NCBI RefSeq assembly: GCF_902859935.1
Contig: NZ_CADIKI010000011.1
Coordinates: 186,001-250,000 of the forward strand
Direction: 5' to 3'
DNA: 64,000 bases
DNA from: Paraburkholderia fynbosensis
Lineage (GTDB): Bacteria > Pseudomonadota > Gammaproteobacteria > Burkholderiales > Burkholderiaceae
The notes below the pieces were generated by a model. The model was not told where the DNA came from and made no database searches. It saw nothing but the letters and a program-made list of their open reading frames with translations. Each line of letters starts with the position of its first letter. The first letter of the stretch is position 1. The position numbers were made by a program, and so were the translations under genes. This document shows, in pieces, positions 1-8,847 of the stretch.

Positions 1-228
1 ATTGGTGTTTGTTCGCCGCGAAGTCTGGCCTACTGCGTTGATATCAAAACAAGACGCGAAATCCCCGGAAATCGTTCAAGCGGGCTTGAAGCGCGCAGGG
101 GCCTCTGCCGAAGGCCGGACACTATGCACGACATCGCCCGCGCTCCATATTGCAGCCCTATGGAGACGTCTTTCATGGCAGACATCGAGGCAAGCTGGCT
201 GCACATTTCTGCGGGATGTGATGCTCAG

Positions 229-848
229 TTATGCCTCTCCGTGCTCATCCTTCCCGATCAGTACGCTCGTGGGCGAATCAAACATATAGCGCGGCACATC
301 CAGATTCTGCGGTGCCGGTTTGTCTTTGAATACACGGCCTGCAAGGTCGTAGGTAGAGCCGTGACAGGGGCACAGGAACCCTCCTGGCCAGTTGTCCGGG
401 AGATTAGCCTGCGGACCGGCCTGAAACCGCGGTCTGGGCGTACAGCCAAGGTGAGTGCAGACACCCACCACGATGAGAATGCCCTTGTGATCTGCCCGCG
501 ACCGGTATTCGTTCCTGCAGTAAGCCGGTAGCGGCATCGAAAACGGTCGCGTCGTGCCGGGATCGGCAACCATCGCGTTCGCCTTTACCACCGCAGCCAG
601 CATCTCCTTCGTCCGGTTGACTACAAACACCGGGACACCGCGCCACGCGACGGTCATCATCCCGCCCGGCTCCAGTTGCTGATGTCCGCAGCAACCGGGG
701 CACCAGCCGCCCTGGCCTTTTCGGACGGGGCAAATGAATCAATGAACGGTACAAGGGTGGCAGCGCCAGCAATGCTTCCAGCAACCGATGTCGCTATCAA
801 CCACCTGCGGCGACCGTCGTCCATGCGATCTTGTGCAATTTGCGCCAT
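229..848 (-). pseudogene. petA: Rieske iron-sulfur subunit of cytochrome bc1 (petA-like), frameshifted
   Basis: The two halves of a ubiquinol-cytochrome c reductase Rieske subunit lie in different frames. The N-terminal part (848 down to about 672) carries the Tat-like stretch RRRWLIATSVAGSIAG and the membrane anchor, then meets a TGA at 657-659. The C-terminal part (about 670 down to 229) carries both Rieske cluster motifs, CTHLGC and CPCHGS, and ends normally in DEHGEA. Restoring one base within the AGC-AA-CTG region near 671 rejoins ADIS to LEPGGMMTVAWRG. The start at 848 has GGAG six bases upstream. The usual petB and petC neighbours are absent, so this is an orphan extra copy rather than the main bc1 operon. 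It is either a real pseudogene or a one-base sequence error; the family identity is secure. Confidence 0.85.
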
Positions 849-1121
849 CTCGTACTCCATGCATCCGCGAGCCCATATGTGTTTGAGTTCGAATCTGGGA
901 ACGCGTTCTTTGCTATCACGGGAATGTCCCTAAAGTCTGGTCGTGGGACTGATGGGGAGACCGCGGCAGCAAGGCGCGTGGGAGAGTTGCGTTCATGCAA
1001 ACGACCGGATCGTCACCGCACGACGTACTGAAGATATTGCGCAAAACTACGAATCGCGTGATGCCGGAAAGGGGCTGGACAGGGGATGACAACGCAGCCG
1101 GTTTCGCCATCCCGTCCGGGG

Positions 1122-1433
1122 CTATTTGCCATCATCGTGTTGCGGCCATTCGAAGCTGTCGCCATGCAAATGCGTACGTCGTTTGTAACGATGCGTGTCG
1201 GCGTTCGGGAGCACAGGGTAGAAGGACCACACGCGGGTCGGCGATGACGGCACGTAGGTAATATGGGCAAGAGCACCGCGTTGCGCTGTCAACCCGTTTG
1301 CCAGAATGGTCGAGCTCGCATCTAGGTGGTTTGCCATAGCAACGTCGAAGCCGTCTTCCGGACACGCGTGCACGGCACCGCTTGCAATCGAAGTAGCCAG
1401 GATTGTCACCCAGGCCATTAGACAGTGTTTCAT
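1122..1433 (-). CDS. small putative secreted protein
   Basis: A 103-residue reading frame that begins with a good Sec signal peptide: a short charged start, a hydrophobic run (LMAWVTILATSIASGAV) and an AHA-like cleavage site near residue 23. The mature part is about 80 residues, hydrophilic, with a single Cys next to the cleavage site and several His residues near the C terminus. I do not recognise the family. It stands alone between the broken Rieske gene and the MarR gene. The signal peptide is the only support, and another frame is open on the same strand, so it could be spurious. Confidence 0.4.
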   Translation of the reverse strand: MKHCLMAWVTILATSIASGAVHACPEDGFDVAMANHLDASSTILANGLTAQRGALAHITYVPSSPTRVWSFYPVLPNADTHRYKRRTHLHGDSFEWPQHDDGK

Positions 1434-1630
1434 CCCATTTGCTCCGTTCCGGGGCCGTCCCTCACCGCGTTTGCGACTCTGTGAAACACGACCTGTGCGG
1501 TGTCGGAGTGCAAAGCCTGACCCGAAACCTGTGTTCCATCGCCGCTGCGGAGCCGTCCCCCGTGTATGCGATGCAGGAAATCGTTCATCGGAAAGTTCTT
1601 TGCGATCTACACGATCTCCATTTATATTAG

Positions 1631-1643
1631 GTCATCAAATGAC
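1631..1643. promoter_or_regulatory. candidate MarR operator upstream of the MarR gene
   Basis: Perfect inverted repeat GTCAT-CAA-ATGAC in an AT-rich patch 40 bp before the MarR-family start codon. MarR proteins commonly repress their own gene by binding such short dyads near the promoter; assignment to this protein is inference. Confidence 0.4.
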
Positions 1644-1683
1644 ATACTTCCAATACTCAACGTAACACTACGGAAAGCAGGCT

Positions 1684-2109
1684 ATGGGCACCAGAACTCG
1701 CTCAAAGGATGCCGGGTTAACCAAGCAGGAACTTGAGGAACTGTCTGAGTTTCGCTATCGGTTGCGGCGCTTCCTGCATTTTTCCGAGACGATCGTCCAT
1801 GCGGAGGGAATCACGCCTCTGCAGTACATGTTGCTGCTACATGTGAAGGGCTTTCCTGACCGGGACTGGGCCACTGTCGGCGAACTGGCCGAACGTCTGC
1901 AGGCGTCGCCGCACGGAACCGTTGCGCTCGTGTCCCGTTGCGAGGCTGCGGGGCTCGTCAAACGAAAGCCCAGTGCACAGGACCGCCGCCAGGTGGAAGT
2001 GCACCTGCTTGCCAAGGGCGAGCGTTCTCTCGCTAAGCTCGCGCTCTTGCACAAGTCTGAGATCCAGTCATTTGGCTGGGCATTCCGGAATCGCGCGGAC
2101 CCTGCATGA
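1684..2109 (+). CDS. MarR-family transcriptional regulator
   Basis: 141 residues with the MarR winged-helix layout: N-terminal dimerisation helix (about 15-45), then VGELAERLQASPHGTVALVSRCEAAGLVKR as helix-turn-helix and the wing around SAQDRRQVEVHLLAKG (about 60-115), and a C-terminal helix. MarR proteins are cytoplasmic dimers that usually repress a nearby transporter or enzyme gene until a small aromatic or oxidising ligand binds. The start has GGAAAG about eight bases upstream. A short dyad at 1631-1643 is a plausible autoregulatory site. No obvious co-transcribed target follows on the same strand, so the regulon is unknown. Confidence 0.85.
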   Translation: MGTRTRSKDAGLTKQELEELSEFRYRLRRFLHFSETIVHAEGITPLQYMLLLHVKGFPDRDWATVGELAERLQASPHGTVALVSRCEAAGLVKRKPSAQDRRQVEVHLLAKGERSLAKLALLHKSEIQSFGWAFRNRADPA

Positions 2110-2220
2110 GCATTCAGGCGTGCCCCGGCGCGGGATGAGGCAACGAAGGAACCTCCCGCGCCGGGGCGCCGACAGGGCAGCGATCCTCTGGTGCGCCCAC
2201 TGGCCACCTTGCGCATTGCA

Positions 2221-2418
2221 TCAGAACAGTGTCCAAACAACGCCGAAGATTCCGAGAGCGACCGCCAGCACCGCGATCGTGACGGGCAACCTCAGCACTA
2301 GAATCAGCAGTCTCCTCGGCGTGGCCGATTCTGCGGGTAACGGCTCAACCGCACTGGACGGCTGTTCTGATGTGCCTGGGCACCGGTCGGCGCGACTACC
2401 GGACTGATCCGATCGCAA
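2221..2418 (-). CDS. small single-span membrane protein (hypothetical)
   Basis: 65 residues: a polar, Ser/Pro/Glu-rich N-terminal half and a C-terminal hydrophobic segment (about residues 36-64, LLILVLRLPVTIAVLAVALGIFGVVW) that would span the inner membrane once. No family recognised. It lies convergent to the MarR gene and upstream of the secreted-protein/HtrA-like pair. Supported only by the clear membrane segment. Confidence 0.35.
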   Translation of the reverse strand: MRSDQSGSRADRCPGTSEQPSSAVEPLPAESATPRRLLILVLRLPVTIAVLAVALGIFGVVWTLF

Positions 2419-2562
2419 CTGGTTCTCTGTGGATCGCGGGTTCAGTCATGGTCGCGCCAATGGTAGTGGCTGTGAGCGCGCTTTCACCCTCAAATGGCTG
2501 AGGATGGCTCGCACGGGTCTCTACCCGCAATGACTGCCGCGTGACAAAAATGGTCACGTGGA

Positions 2563-2994
2563 CTACATGGGCCACATGAAAATCTCGTGAGTATGCGTCT
2601 CGTCGGTAACGTTCACTTGCCGATGTTCGGTCTTTCCGTTGTAGGTGGCACTCACGTTGTACCGTCCATGCGGCAACGACACGAGCATGAAAGGCCCATC
2701 TGACTGCGCGCTCAGCAGGTCCTTGCCATGCGAATCGGAGATTTGCACCGGCACGTCCGCCAGATAGTCATTTCCCGCGTTCGTGCGAGCAACGAATTCG
2801 AGTGCGAGCGGGTACTTGTTCATCACGCTCTTGATCGCCGAAGACTGGTCGTTTCCGATGCCACCGGACAGGTAGGTAATGGCACCCTGCTCGTGCGCGG
2901 GTGGAAGACCTAGTGGGGCGGCCAGTACAAGCTGGCTGCCACAGACGGCCAGAGCGGCCACTGATGTGCGTAGCAAGATCGAGCCTGACTTCAT
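2563..2994 (-). CDS. secreted carboxypeptidase-regulatory-like domain protein
   Basis: 143 residues from the chosen ATG at 2994, preceded by GGGGGTTGAA; a longer in-frame start at 3051 would overlap the upstream gene. A Sec signal peptide (MKSGSILLRTSVAALAVCGSQLVLA) is followed by a small beta-sandwich-like region in which LADVPVQISDSHGKDLLSAQSDGPFMLVSLPHGRYNVSATYNGKTEHRQVNV has the pattern of a carboxypeptidase regulatory-like (transthyretin-like) domain. Such domains are periplasmic or surface binding modules, not enzymes. The gene sits 53 bp downstream of the triad-less HtrA homologue on the same strand, so the two are probably co-transcribed and both act outside the cytoplasm. Confidence 0.6.
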   Translation of the reverse strand: MKSGSILLRTSVAALAVCGSQLVLAAPLGLPPAHEQGAITYLSGGIGNDQSSAIKSVMNKYPLALEFVARTNAGNDYLADVPVQISDSHGKDLLSAQSDGPFMLVSLPHGRYNVSATYNGKTEHRQVNVTDETHTHEIFMWPM

Positions 2995-3047
2995 TTCAAC
3001 CCCCATCGAATACATTGAGACTGATGAGGCGTCCGGCACGGACGCGC

Positions 3048-4511
3048 TCACCCCAAATCGAGCGGTACAAACATCTGCTGACCGTCGCGCAGCACCAGCA
3101 ACGCAATCATATTTCGGGCGCCGCTTATTCTCTGGCGGAACTGGGCCGGGTCCGACACCGGTTCATGGTTGACTTGCAGAACAATATCGCCAGGGAGGAT
3201 GCCAGCCACAGCAGCCGGTCCCGCACTCTGTTCGACGCGGACCCCGCTGGATACCTCGGCACGGTGTTTTTCATCGGGTGTCAGGCGCCGCACCGTTAGG
3301 CCCAACCTGCCCGGCGTCGCGGCACCAGAACCGATCGAAGCCAGCATGGTGTCGCGCATCGCGCCGAGCACCACAACGGTTTCATGAAGGCCGTGATCAC
3401 GCCAGTATTGAAGGTGCGCAGACGTGCCCGGACGAAGATCCGCCACGGCGACTGGTAATTGGGATGAGTCGTTGATGTCGGTGCCGTTAAGTTGCAGGAT
3501 GATGTCGCCACTTCGCAGGCCGGATCGAGCCGCGGGACCATTACGGTCCAGCGAGCTGATGAGTGCTCCCACTGGTTTTTTCAGACCAAAAGACTGCGCG
3601 AGCGGCCAGGTGACGTCCTGAATCGTCACACCAAGATGCCCGTGTTCTGCTCGCCCGTGAAGTAGCAATTGCTGCTCGATCCGCATCGCGGCATCGATCG
3701 GAATGGCAAACGAGATTCCCTCGAACGCGCCTTCAGGCGGTCGCGCGATCAGGGTAATGCCAATGGTCTCGCCGTTCAGATTGAAGAGGGGAGCGCCTTC
3801 GTCACCGGTGGTGGCTGTCATATCCGTCTGGATCAGCGGAATGTAGGTCTCTTGCGGAAGAAGACGCGCGGTGTTGCTGACGATGCCGGCGGTGGCCGAA
3901 TTTTTGAACCCGTATGGCGCGCCAATTGCGACGACCCATTGTCCGGACTTCATGTCGGACGGTTTGCCGATCGTTACTGTGGGCAGGCCATTCGCATCAA
4001 TTTTCAGCAGTGCGATGCCACTCGGCCGATCGACGCCGACAACTGACGCCTTGAATTCACAGCGGTCAGTCAGCTTGACCTCGACCTCGGTGGCGTCGGC
4101 GACGAGACGGGCATCAGTCAGGATATAGCCGTCCGGCCGGATGATGAAACCCGAGCCGACATTGCGCGGCGGAGTGCTCGTGTCAGGGAGCGGATGGCGC
4201 GAGAATTGCCTGAAGAACTGCGGGAAAGGATCGTGCTCACTCGCTGCCGGCGGCCACAGGGACTGCGCATTGGCGATCTGTTCCTTCGGGATCGAACTGA
4301 TATTGACCACAGCAGGCCCGTTCTGCTGAACGAGCGCTGAGAACTTGTTGACGAAGCCGGGGGCGGTGAGCGGCTGCGCCTTCGCGGCGACCGATGCGAG
4401 CGCGAAGTCAGGTGCCGGCGACGGCCTGGACAGTCCGGCAGAACAGCCGGCCGATGAGACCGTCATCGCGCACGCTGTCACCAGTATCGGTATCCACTGT
4501 GCGTATGGCAT
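3048..4511 (-). CDS. HtrA/DegP-like pseudoprotease with two PDZ domains
   Basis: 487 residues from ATG 4511 (GGGAGA six bases upstream; a longer frame begins at 4586). The N terminus resembles a lipoprotein or Sec signal (ITVSSAGC-type end, Cys 23). The chymotrypsin-like domain spans about 50-280, PDZ1 about 288-385 and PDZ2 about 400-485, matching DegP/DegQ length. All three catalytic positions are replaced: the His of TNNHVV is Arg 135 (LTDARLV), the Asp of DIALL is Gly 165 (SGIALLK), and the Ser of GNSGG is Glu 238 (TGDEGAP). The surrounding fold motifs are well kept, so this is not random decay. It should bind rather than cut unfolded envelope proteins, as chaperone, inhibitor or regulator. 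Likely co-transcribed with the secreted protein at 2563-2994. Confidence 0.9.
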   Translation of the reverse strand: MPYAQWIPILVTACAMTVSSAGCSAGLSRPSPAPDFALASVAAKAQPLTAPGFVNKFSALVQQNGPAVVNISSIPKEQIANAQSLWPPAASEHDPFPQFFRQFSRHPLPDTSTPPRNVGSGFIIRPDGYILTDARLVADATEVEVKLTDRCEFKASVVGVDRPSGIALLKIDANGLPTVTIGKPSDMKSGQWVVAIGAPYGFKNSATAGIVSNTARLLPQETYIPLIQTDMTATTGDEGAPLFNLNGETIGITLIARPPEGAFEGISFAIPIDAAMRIEQQLLLHGRAEHGHLGVTIQDVTWPLAQSFGLKKPVGALISSLDRNGPAARSGLRSGDIILQLNGTDINDSSQLPVAVADLRPGTSAHLQYWRDHGLHETVVVLGAMRDTMLASIGSGAATPGRLGLTVRRLTPDEKHRAEVSSGVRVEQSAGPAAVAGILPGDIVLQVNHEPVSDPAQFRQRISGARNMIALLVLRDGQQMFVPLDLG

Positions 4512-4946
4512 GAGATCTCCCGTGAATGCAGAGCTTGCCGACGTGACGCGCAAACGGTACGTCCGGGCGCCAGACCGGTACTTCACGATGTGACATATCC
4601 AACGTAGTCTGCAAGACTTAAAGGAGTCTTAAGTGAGCGATTGGATGGACAGGAGCAGGTGACGCCGTTTGATCGCACGCGGGCAGCGCGCATGTGTGCC
4701 GGAGTACCGGACATCTTTCGCCGACAGGAGCAATTACGCACGACAGTCAATGGCGATGATCACGGTGTACTTTATCTACGCGTTGTCCCTAATCTGCCGG
4801 CGGGATTTTTCGGTCTGTGACTCCGTCAAAGCTGCCATGGAGGGACGCCTGCGCGCGCATCCGCAGAGAGGGTAAGGGCGATGCTACGTGAGGTAGCCCG
4901 GAGAGTCAGAAGGGCGCTTTGGCGCGGGAACGCACGGGAGTTCATC
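4512..4946. other. intergenic region between divergent genes, promoters expected
   Basis: About 435 bp between the HtrA-like gene (leftward) and the APC permease (rightward). I see no convincing gene. It contains a 6-bp inverted repeat AAGACT-N6-AGTCTT at 4613-4630, about 100 bp upstream of the HtrA-like start, which could be a regulator site. The short frames here lack recognisable features. Confidence 0.4.
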
Positions 4947-6545
4947 ATGAGCACAACCTCACTCACCCTATCGGGGAAATTGCGCCGCGATGCGGGCATC
5001 GTGGGCCTCCTGTTTGCCAGTACTACCAGCATGGTTGGGTCGGGTTGGCTATTCGGTTCGTATCATGCGGCGCAAATCGCCGGCCCTTTGAGCATTGGCA
5101 GTTGGGTGCTAGGCGCAATCATCATCATGCTGATCGCGCTTTGCTTTGCCGAACTGGCCGCGCTGTTTCCGCGCAGTGGCGCGCTGGTGCACATGAGCCA
5201 CGCAAGTCATGGCGAGGGTCTAGGTCGCATCTGGTGCTGGCTGCTCTTTCTGGCGTATGTGCCGGTGCCGGCGGTCGAAACGGAAGCCATCGTCACCTAC
5301 GCCAACAATTACCTGCCGTACTTCATCCGACCCGGCAACGAAGGGTTGCTGACCACGACGGGCTTCATCACCTGTGCGGCACTGTTAGGTGTTACGGCGC
5401 TGTTGAACCTGATGGTCGTCAGATGGCTGCTGAACGTCAATTCGACCATCACATGGTGGAAAATTCTCGTGCCCGTGCTGACGATCATCGGGCTGATGGC
5501 AGCCAGCTCACACTGGGGGGTGATGAGCGCGGCGCCCGGCAGCTACAAGTTTTCGGGCATGTTCACGGCGCTTCCGGCTGCGGGAATCGTGTTCAGCTAT
5601 CTTGGCTTTCGCACGGCGATCGATCTTGGCGGCGAAACAGCCAATCCACACCGGAATATTCCGCTCGCGGTGATCGGCGCGGTAGTGCTGGCGGCTGCGC
5701 TCTACATCATGCTCCAGGTGGCCTTTATCTGGGCGCTCGCTCCGACCGACCTCGCGCATGGTTGGGCCAACCTGAGTTTCAAGGGTGAGATGGGACCGTT
5801 CGCCGGCCTCGCGGCAACGCTCGGGCTTGGCTGGATGGCGACATTGTTGTACATCGATGCGTATCTGTCGCCAGGTGGCACGGGCCTGATGTACGTGACC
5901 GGTGGCTCGCGCGTCCTTTTCGCCGCAGGCGAGATGAAAGCAGGACCACGCGTGCTGACGAAGCTCAATGGCAACAAGGTGCCATGGGTTGCGGTGCTCG
6001 TGATGTGGGTGATCGGTGCGATCTTCCTGCTGCCCTTTCCTGCCTGGCAACAAATGGTCAGCTACATCACGTCGGTGACGGTACTCACCTATGGGCTCGG
6101 CCCGATCGCGCTGCTTGTGCTGCGCCGCAATCTTCCTGACCTGAAGCGGCCGTTTCGCATGGCCGGCGCGTCGATTATTGCGCCACTGGCGTTCATCTGC
6201 AGCAATCTCGTGATCTACTGGACCGGGTTCAAGACCAACTCGTTTCTTTTTTCGCTGGTCGCGATCGGTTTCGTGGCCTACGCTGTCTACTACCATCTCA
6301 TTGCCCGCAAGCCGGCCGGTCAGTTCGGCTGGCGGCAGATCGCGTGGCTGCTGCCGTGGTTTGGCGGCATCTGGGTACTGTCGTGGCTCGGTAACATTGG
6401 CGGCGGACGCGACGTGATCGGCTTTGGCTGGGACATCCTCCTTGTGTCGGTCTGGAGCGTGGTCGTCATGCTGCTCGCGATGCGGTGCGCGCTAGGACAT
6501 GCGGAAACTGCCCTGATGATGCAGCGCATGGACGGTACAAGTTGA
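4947..6545 (+). CDS. APC-family amino acid permease
   Basis: 532 residues starting at ATG 4947 (MSTTSLTLSGKLRRDAG), chosen over 4881 because GGGAG lies about seven bases upstream and the APC core begins here. It has about 12-14 hydrophobic segments with the APC signature GLLFASTTSMVGSGWLFGSYHAAQIAGP in the first helix and YLGFRTAIDLGGETANPHRNIPLAV in the sixth-helix region. Inner-membrane secondary transporter, probably a proton symporter for an amino acid or amine; the substrate cannot be read from sequence. No catabolic enzyme is adjacent; the following gene is a ClC transporter 160 bp downstream. Some family members near decarboxylases act in acid resistance, but there is no direct support here. 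Confidence 0.9.
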   Translation: MSTTSLTLSGKLRRDAGIVGLLFASTTSMVGSGWLFGSYHAAQIAGPLSIGSWVLGAIIIMLIALCFAELAALFPRSGALVHMSHASHGEGLGRIWCWLLFLAYVPVPAVETEAIVTYANNYLPYFIRPGNEGLLTTTGFITCAALLGVTALLNLMVVRWLLNVNSTITWWKILVPVLTIIGLMAASSHWGVMSAAPGSYKFSGMFTALPAAGIVFSYLGFRTAIDLGGETANPHRNIPLAVIGAVVLAAALYIMLQVAFIWALAPTDLAHGWANLSFKGEMGPFAGLAATLGLGWMATLLYIDAYLSPGGTGLMYVTGGSRVLFAAGEMKAGPRVLTKLNGNKVPWVAVLVMWVIGAIFLLPFPAWQQMVSYITSVTVLTYGLGPIALLVLRRNLPDLKRPFRMAGASIIAPLAFICSNLVIYWTGFKTNSFLFSLVAIGFVAYAVYYHLIARKPAGQFGWRQIAWLLPWFGGIWVLSWLGNIGGGRDVIGFGWDILLVSVWSVVVMLLAMRCALGHAETALMMQRMDGTS

Positions 6546-6706
6546 GGAAGCAGACATTTGAAATGTGAGGTGCACCCGGCGCATGTTGCTGATCGACGCG
6601 CGATGCGATCCGCGTGACCCCTCGAAGCTGGCTGAGCCGGAAAAACTGGTCGAGGAGTAGAGATGGTGAAGTGGCCGACCAGCAGCACCTCAGAGGAAAG
6701 CAAACA

Positions 6707-8572
6707 ATGACGGGTGATTCGCACCGGCCTGATACGGCAGCAGACCAGACGCGCCATGTAAAGGTTGCGCCTCTGCAGCCGCGCGCGGTCGCACACCCGG
6801 AAGACGATTCCGTGGTCCCGATTGCGCTGTACTGGCTGTGCTTTCTCGCATTCGTCGTGGGAATCGTCACGGGATTGGGGGCCGTTGTGTTCCGGGGTTT
6901 GATCGGATTTGTGCACAACGCGTTTTTTCTCGGTCATTTTTCGTTTGTGTACGACGCCAGCCACTTTACGCCGGCGGCGCCGTGGGGCGTGTGGGTGATT
7001 CTCGTGCCCGTCGTTGGAGGTCTCGCGGTTACCTGGATCGTGAGTACCTTCGCGCCGGAAGCGAGGGGACACGGTGTACCGGAGGTCATGGATGCGATCT
7101 ATTACAAACGCGGCGTGATCCGACCGGTGGTGGCGGTTGTGAAGTCGATTGCGTCGGCGCTGGCGATCGGTTCCGGCGCCGCAGTGGGGCGCGAGGGGCC
7201 GATTATCCAGATCGGCTCGGCCCTCGGATCGACGCTTGGTCAGGTCGTACGGATGACTGCCGGACAACGCATCACACTAGTGGCCGCAGGGGCTGGTGCA
7301 GGCATTGCCGCGACCTTCAACACGCCGATCGGTGGTGTGCTCTTCGCTACAGAACTGATGATGCCGGAGATCAGTGTCAACACGTTCTTACCCGTAGCGA
7401 TCGCAACCGGCACCGCGACCTTTATCGGCCGGCTCTTCTTTGGCGCGGCGCCCGCCTTCTTTGTCCCCGCGCAGTTGGGTGCGATTCCAAACCAGCCGGG
7501 CAGTGCGTTTACGCTGATTCTGTATGCGCTGCTCGGCGTCGTGGCGGGTGCGGCAGCCGCCCTGCTGATCCAGGCGCTGCATTGGGCCGAAGATGCGTTC
7601 GACCGGATACCGGGGCGTTACCTGCGCCACGCAGTCGGGATGCTGATTGTCGGGTTGACCATGTATCTGCTGTTTCGCTATGCGGGGCATTATTACGTCG
7701 AAGGTGTCGGCTATTCGACTATTCAGGCCACGCTCTATGGTCAATTGCAGGGTGGCGCATTTCTGCTGATGCTGGCGCTTTGCAAGACATTGGCAACGTC
7801 CGTCAGTCTCGGGTCGGGCTCATCGGGCGGCGTCTTCTCGCCGTCGCTCTTCATTGGTGCGACGCTTGGCGCGGCATTTTCGTCATTGGTTGCCATGACG
7901 TTGCCTGGCGCTCCGGTCAGCGCGCCGGCGTTCGCTATGGTTGGGATGGGCGCGATGGTAGGGGGCGGCACGGGCGCCGCGATGACTGCTGTCGCGATGA
8001 TCTTTGAGATGACGCGGGACTATGACATCGTGTTGCCGATGATCATCGCGGTGGCATTCAGTCTTGGTGCGCGCCGGTTATTGTCGCCCGAAAGCATCTA
8101 TACGCTCAAGCTCGTGCGGCGCGGTCATCAGATTCCCAATGCGCTTCACGCGAACATGTTTCTCGTGCAGAGCGCGGCTCAGGTGATGGAGACAGACGTT
8201 TTCGTGCTCGATGCGCAGGTACCTTTTCGCGACCTGCTTCCTCACTCGGAAGAACCTGCTTTCCGGCACGTTGTGGTCACGAAGCAGCATGAGATCTACG
8301 GCGTACTGCGCATCAACACTGGCTTGCGCCGCGCGGTCAGCCAGAGCGACTCGGAAATTACGCTTGGGGCACTGGCGCAGCGTAATTTTATTGTCGTGCA
8401 GGAGAACGATGTGGCGTTTGGTGTAATCACCCGGCTGCGCAAGCAGCGTGCGGTGATGGCGGTTGTCGTGGGGCGACATGAAGGACGAGGTCCCGCGCGC
8501 GTGCTCGGCGTGATTGCGAAAGAGCACATTGCGGATGCTGTCGCGAGTAGCATCACGATATTTCCGGGGTAG
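6707..8572 (+). CDS. ClC-family chloride channel/transporter with C-terminal CBS pair
   Basis: 621 residues from ATG 6707 (GAGGAAAG upstream). The ClC core (about 40-470) shows GHGVPEVMDA (selectivity loop 1, His where ClC-ec1 has Ser 107), GREGP with gating Glu 163, and GSSGGVFSPSLF. The helix corresponding to the ClC-ec1 IEEMRP segment reads TELMMP, so the internal proton glutamate (E203 in ec1) is Leu 217, as expected of channels or non-proton-coupled members. The C-terminal 140 residues form two CBS-like repeats that may bind nucleotides and gate transport. Inner-membrane anion transport, perhaps charge compensation in acid stress. Same strand as the APC permease, but with a 160-bp gap. 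Confidence 0.93.
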   Translation: MTGDSHRPDTAADQTRHVKVAPLQPRAVAHPEDDSVVPIALYWLCFLAFVVGIVTGLGAVVFRGLIGFVHNAFFLGHFSFVYDASHFTPAAPWGVWVILVPVVGGLAVTWIVSTFAPEARGHGVPEVMDAIYYKRGVIRPVVAVVKSIASALAIGSGAAVGREGPIIQIGSALGSTLGQVVRMTAGQRITLVAAGAGAGIAATFNTPIGGVLFATELMMPEISVNTFLPVAIATGTATFIGRLFFGAAPAFFVPAQLGAIPNQPGSAFTLILYALLGVVAGAAAALLIQALHWAEDAFDRIPGRYLRHAVGMLIVGLTMYLLFRYAGHYYVEGVGYSTIQATLYGQLQGGAFLLMLALCKTLATSVSLGSGSSGGVFSPSLFIGATLGAAFSSLVAMTLPGAPVSAPAFAMVGMGAMVGGGTGAAMTAVAMIFEMTRDYDIVLPMIIAVAFSLGARRLLSPESIYTLKLVRRGHQIPNALHANMFLVQSAAQVMETDVFVLDAQVPFRDLLPHSEEPAFRHVVVTKQHEIYGVLRINTGLRRAVSQSDSEITLGALAQRNFIVVQENDVAFGVITRLRKQRAVMAVVVGRHEGRGPARVLGVIAKEHIADAVASSITIFPG

Positions 8573-8595
8573 GCCGTCAGGCGCACGCCCCGGTA

Positions 8596-8847
8596 GTGGA
8601 GCGTCAAGTGAGACTGGGACATCGGCTGGATGCTGCCTGCAAACGCATCGGCAAAGTGCTTCACCTCGATGCCCTGACAGGCTCGTCCACCACGACGGAG
8701 GCCGACCCTGAATGGGTGATCATTTACCGGACTGCGCAGGGGTTCTGCTGCGTCTATCGCGGGGTGGCTATAGATTTTAGCGAGATGCTCGACGTCCAGA
8801 TCTGGGCCGAAGAGATGGATGTGCAGACTTATTTCATCGGTCTCTGA
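8596..8847 (+). CDS. hypothetical protein, 83 residues
   Basis: Short frame starting with GTG 8596 (a second GTG at 8608 is possible), 23 bp after the ClC gene. The later part (EWVIIYRTAQGFCCVYRGVAIDFSEMLDVQIWAEEMDVQTYFIGL) has a balanced, protein-like composition with aromatic and hydrophobic residues rather than the Arg/Ala-rich look of shadow frames. No family recognised and no good ribosome site. It might be co-transcribed with the ClC gene. Confidence 0.35.
   Translation: MERQVRLGHRLDAACKRIGKVLHLDALTGSSTTTEADPEWVIIYRTAQGFCCVYRGVAIDFSEMLDVQIWAEEMDVQTYFIGL

Noticed and set aside
2..289. 95-codon plus-strand frame at the window start
   Set aside because: No recognisable domain, and it runs antisense into the end of the Rieske gene.
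5508..6296. 262-codon minus-strand frame inside the APC permease
   Set aside because: Antisense shadow of a gene with strong family signatures; charged, low-complexity translation.
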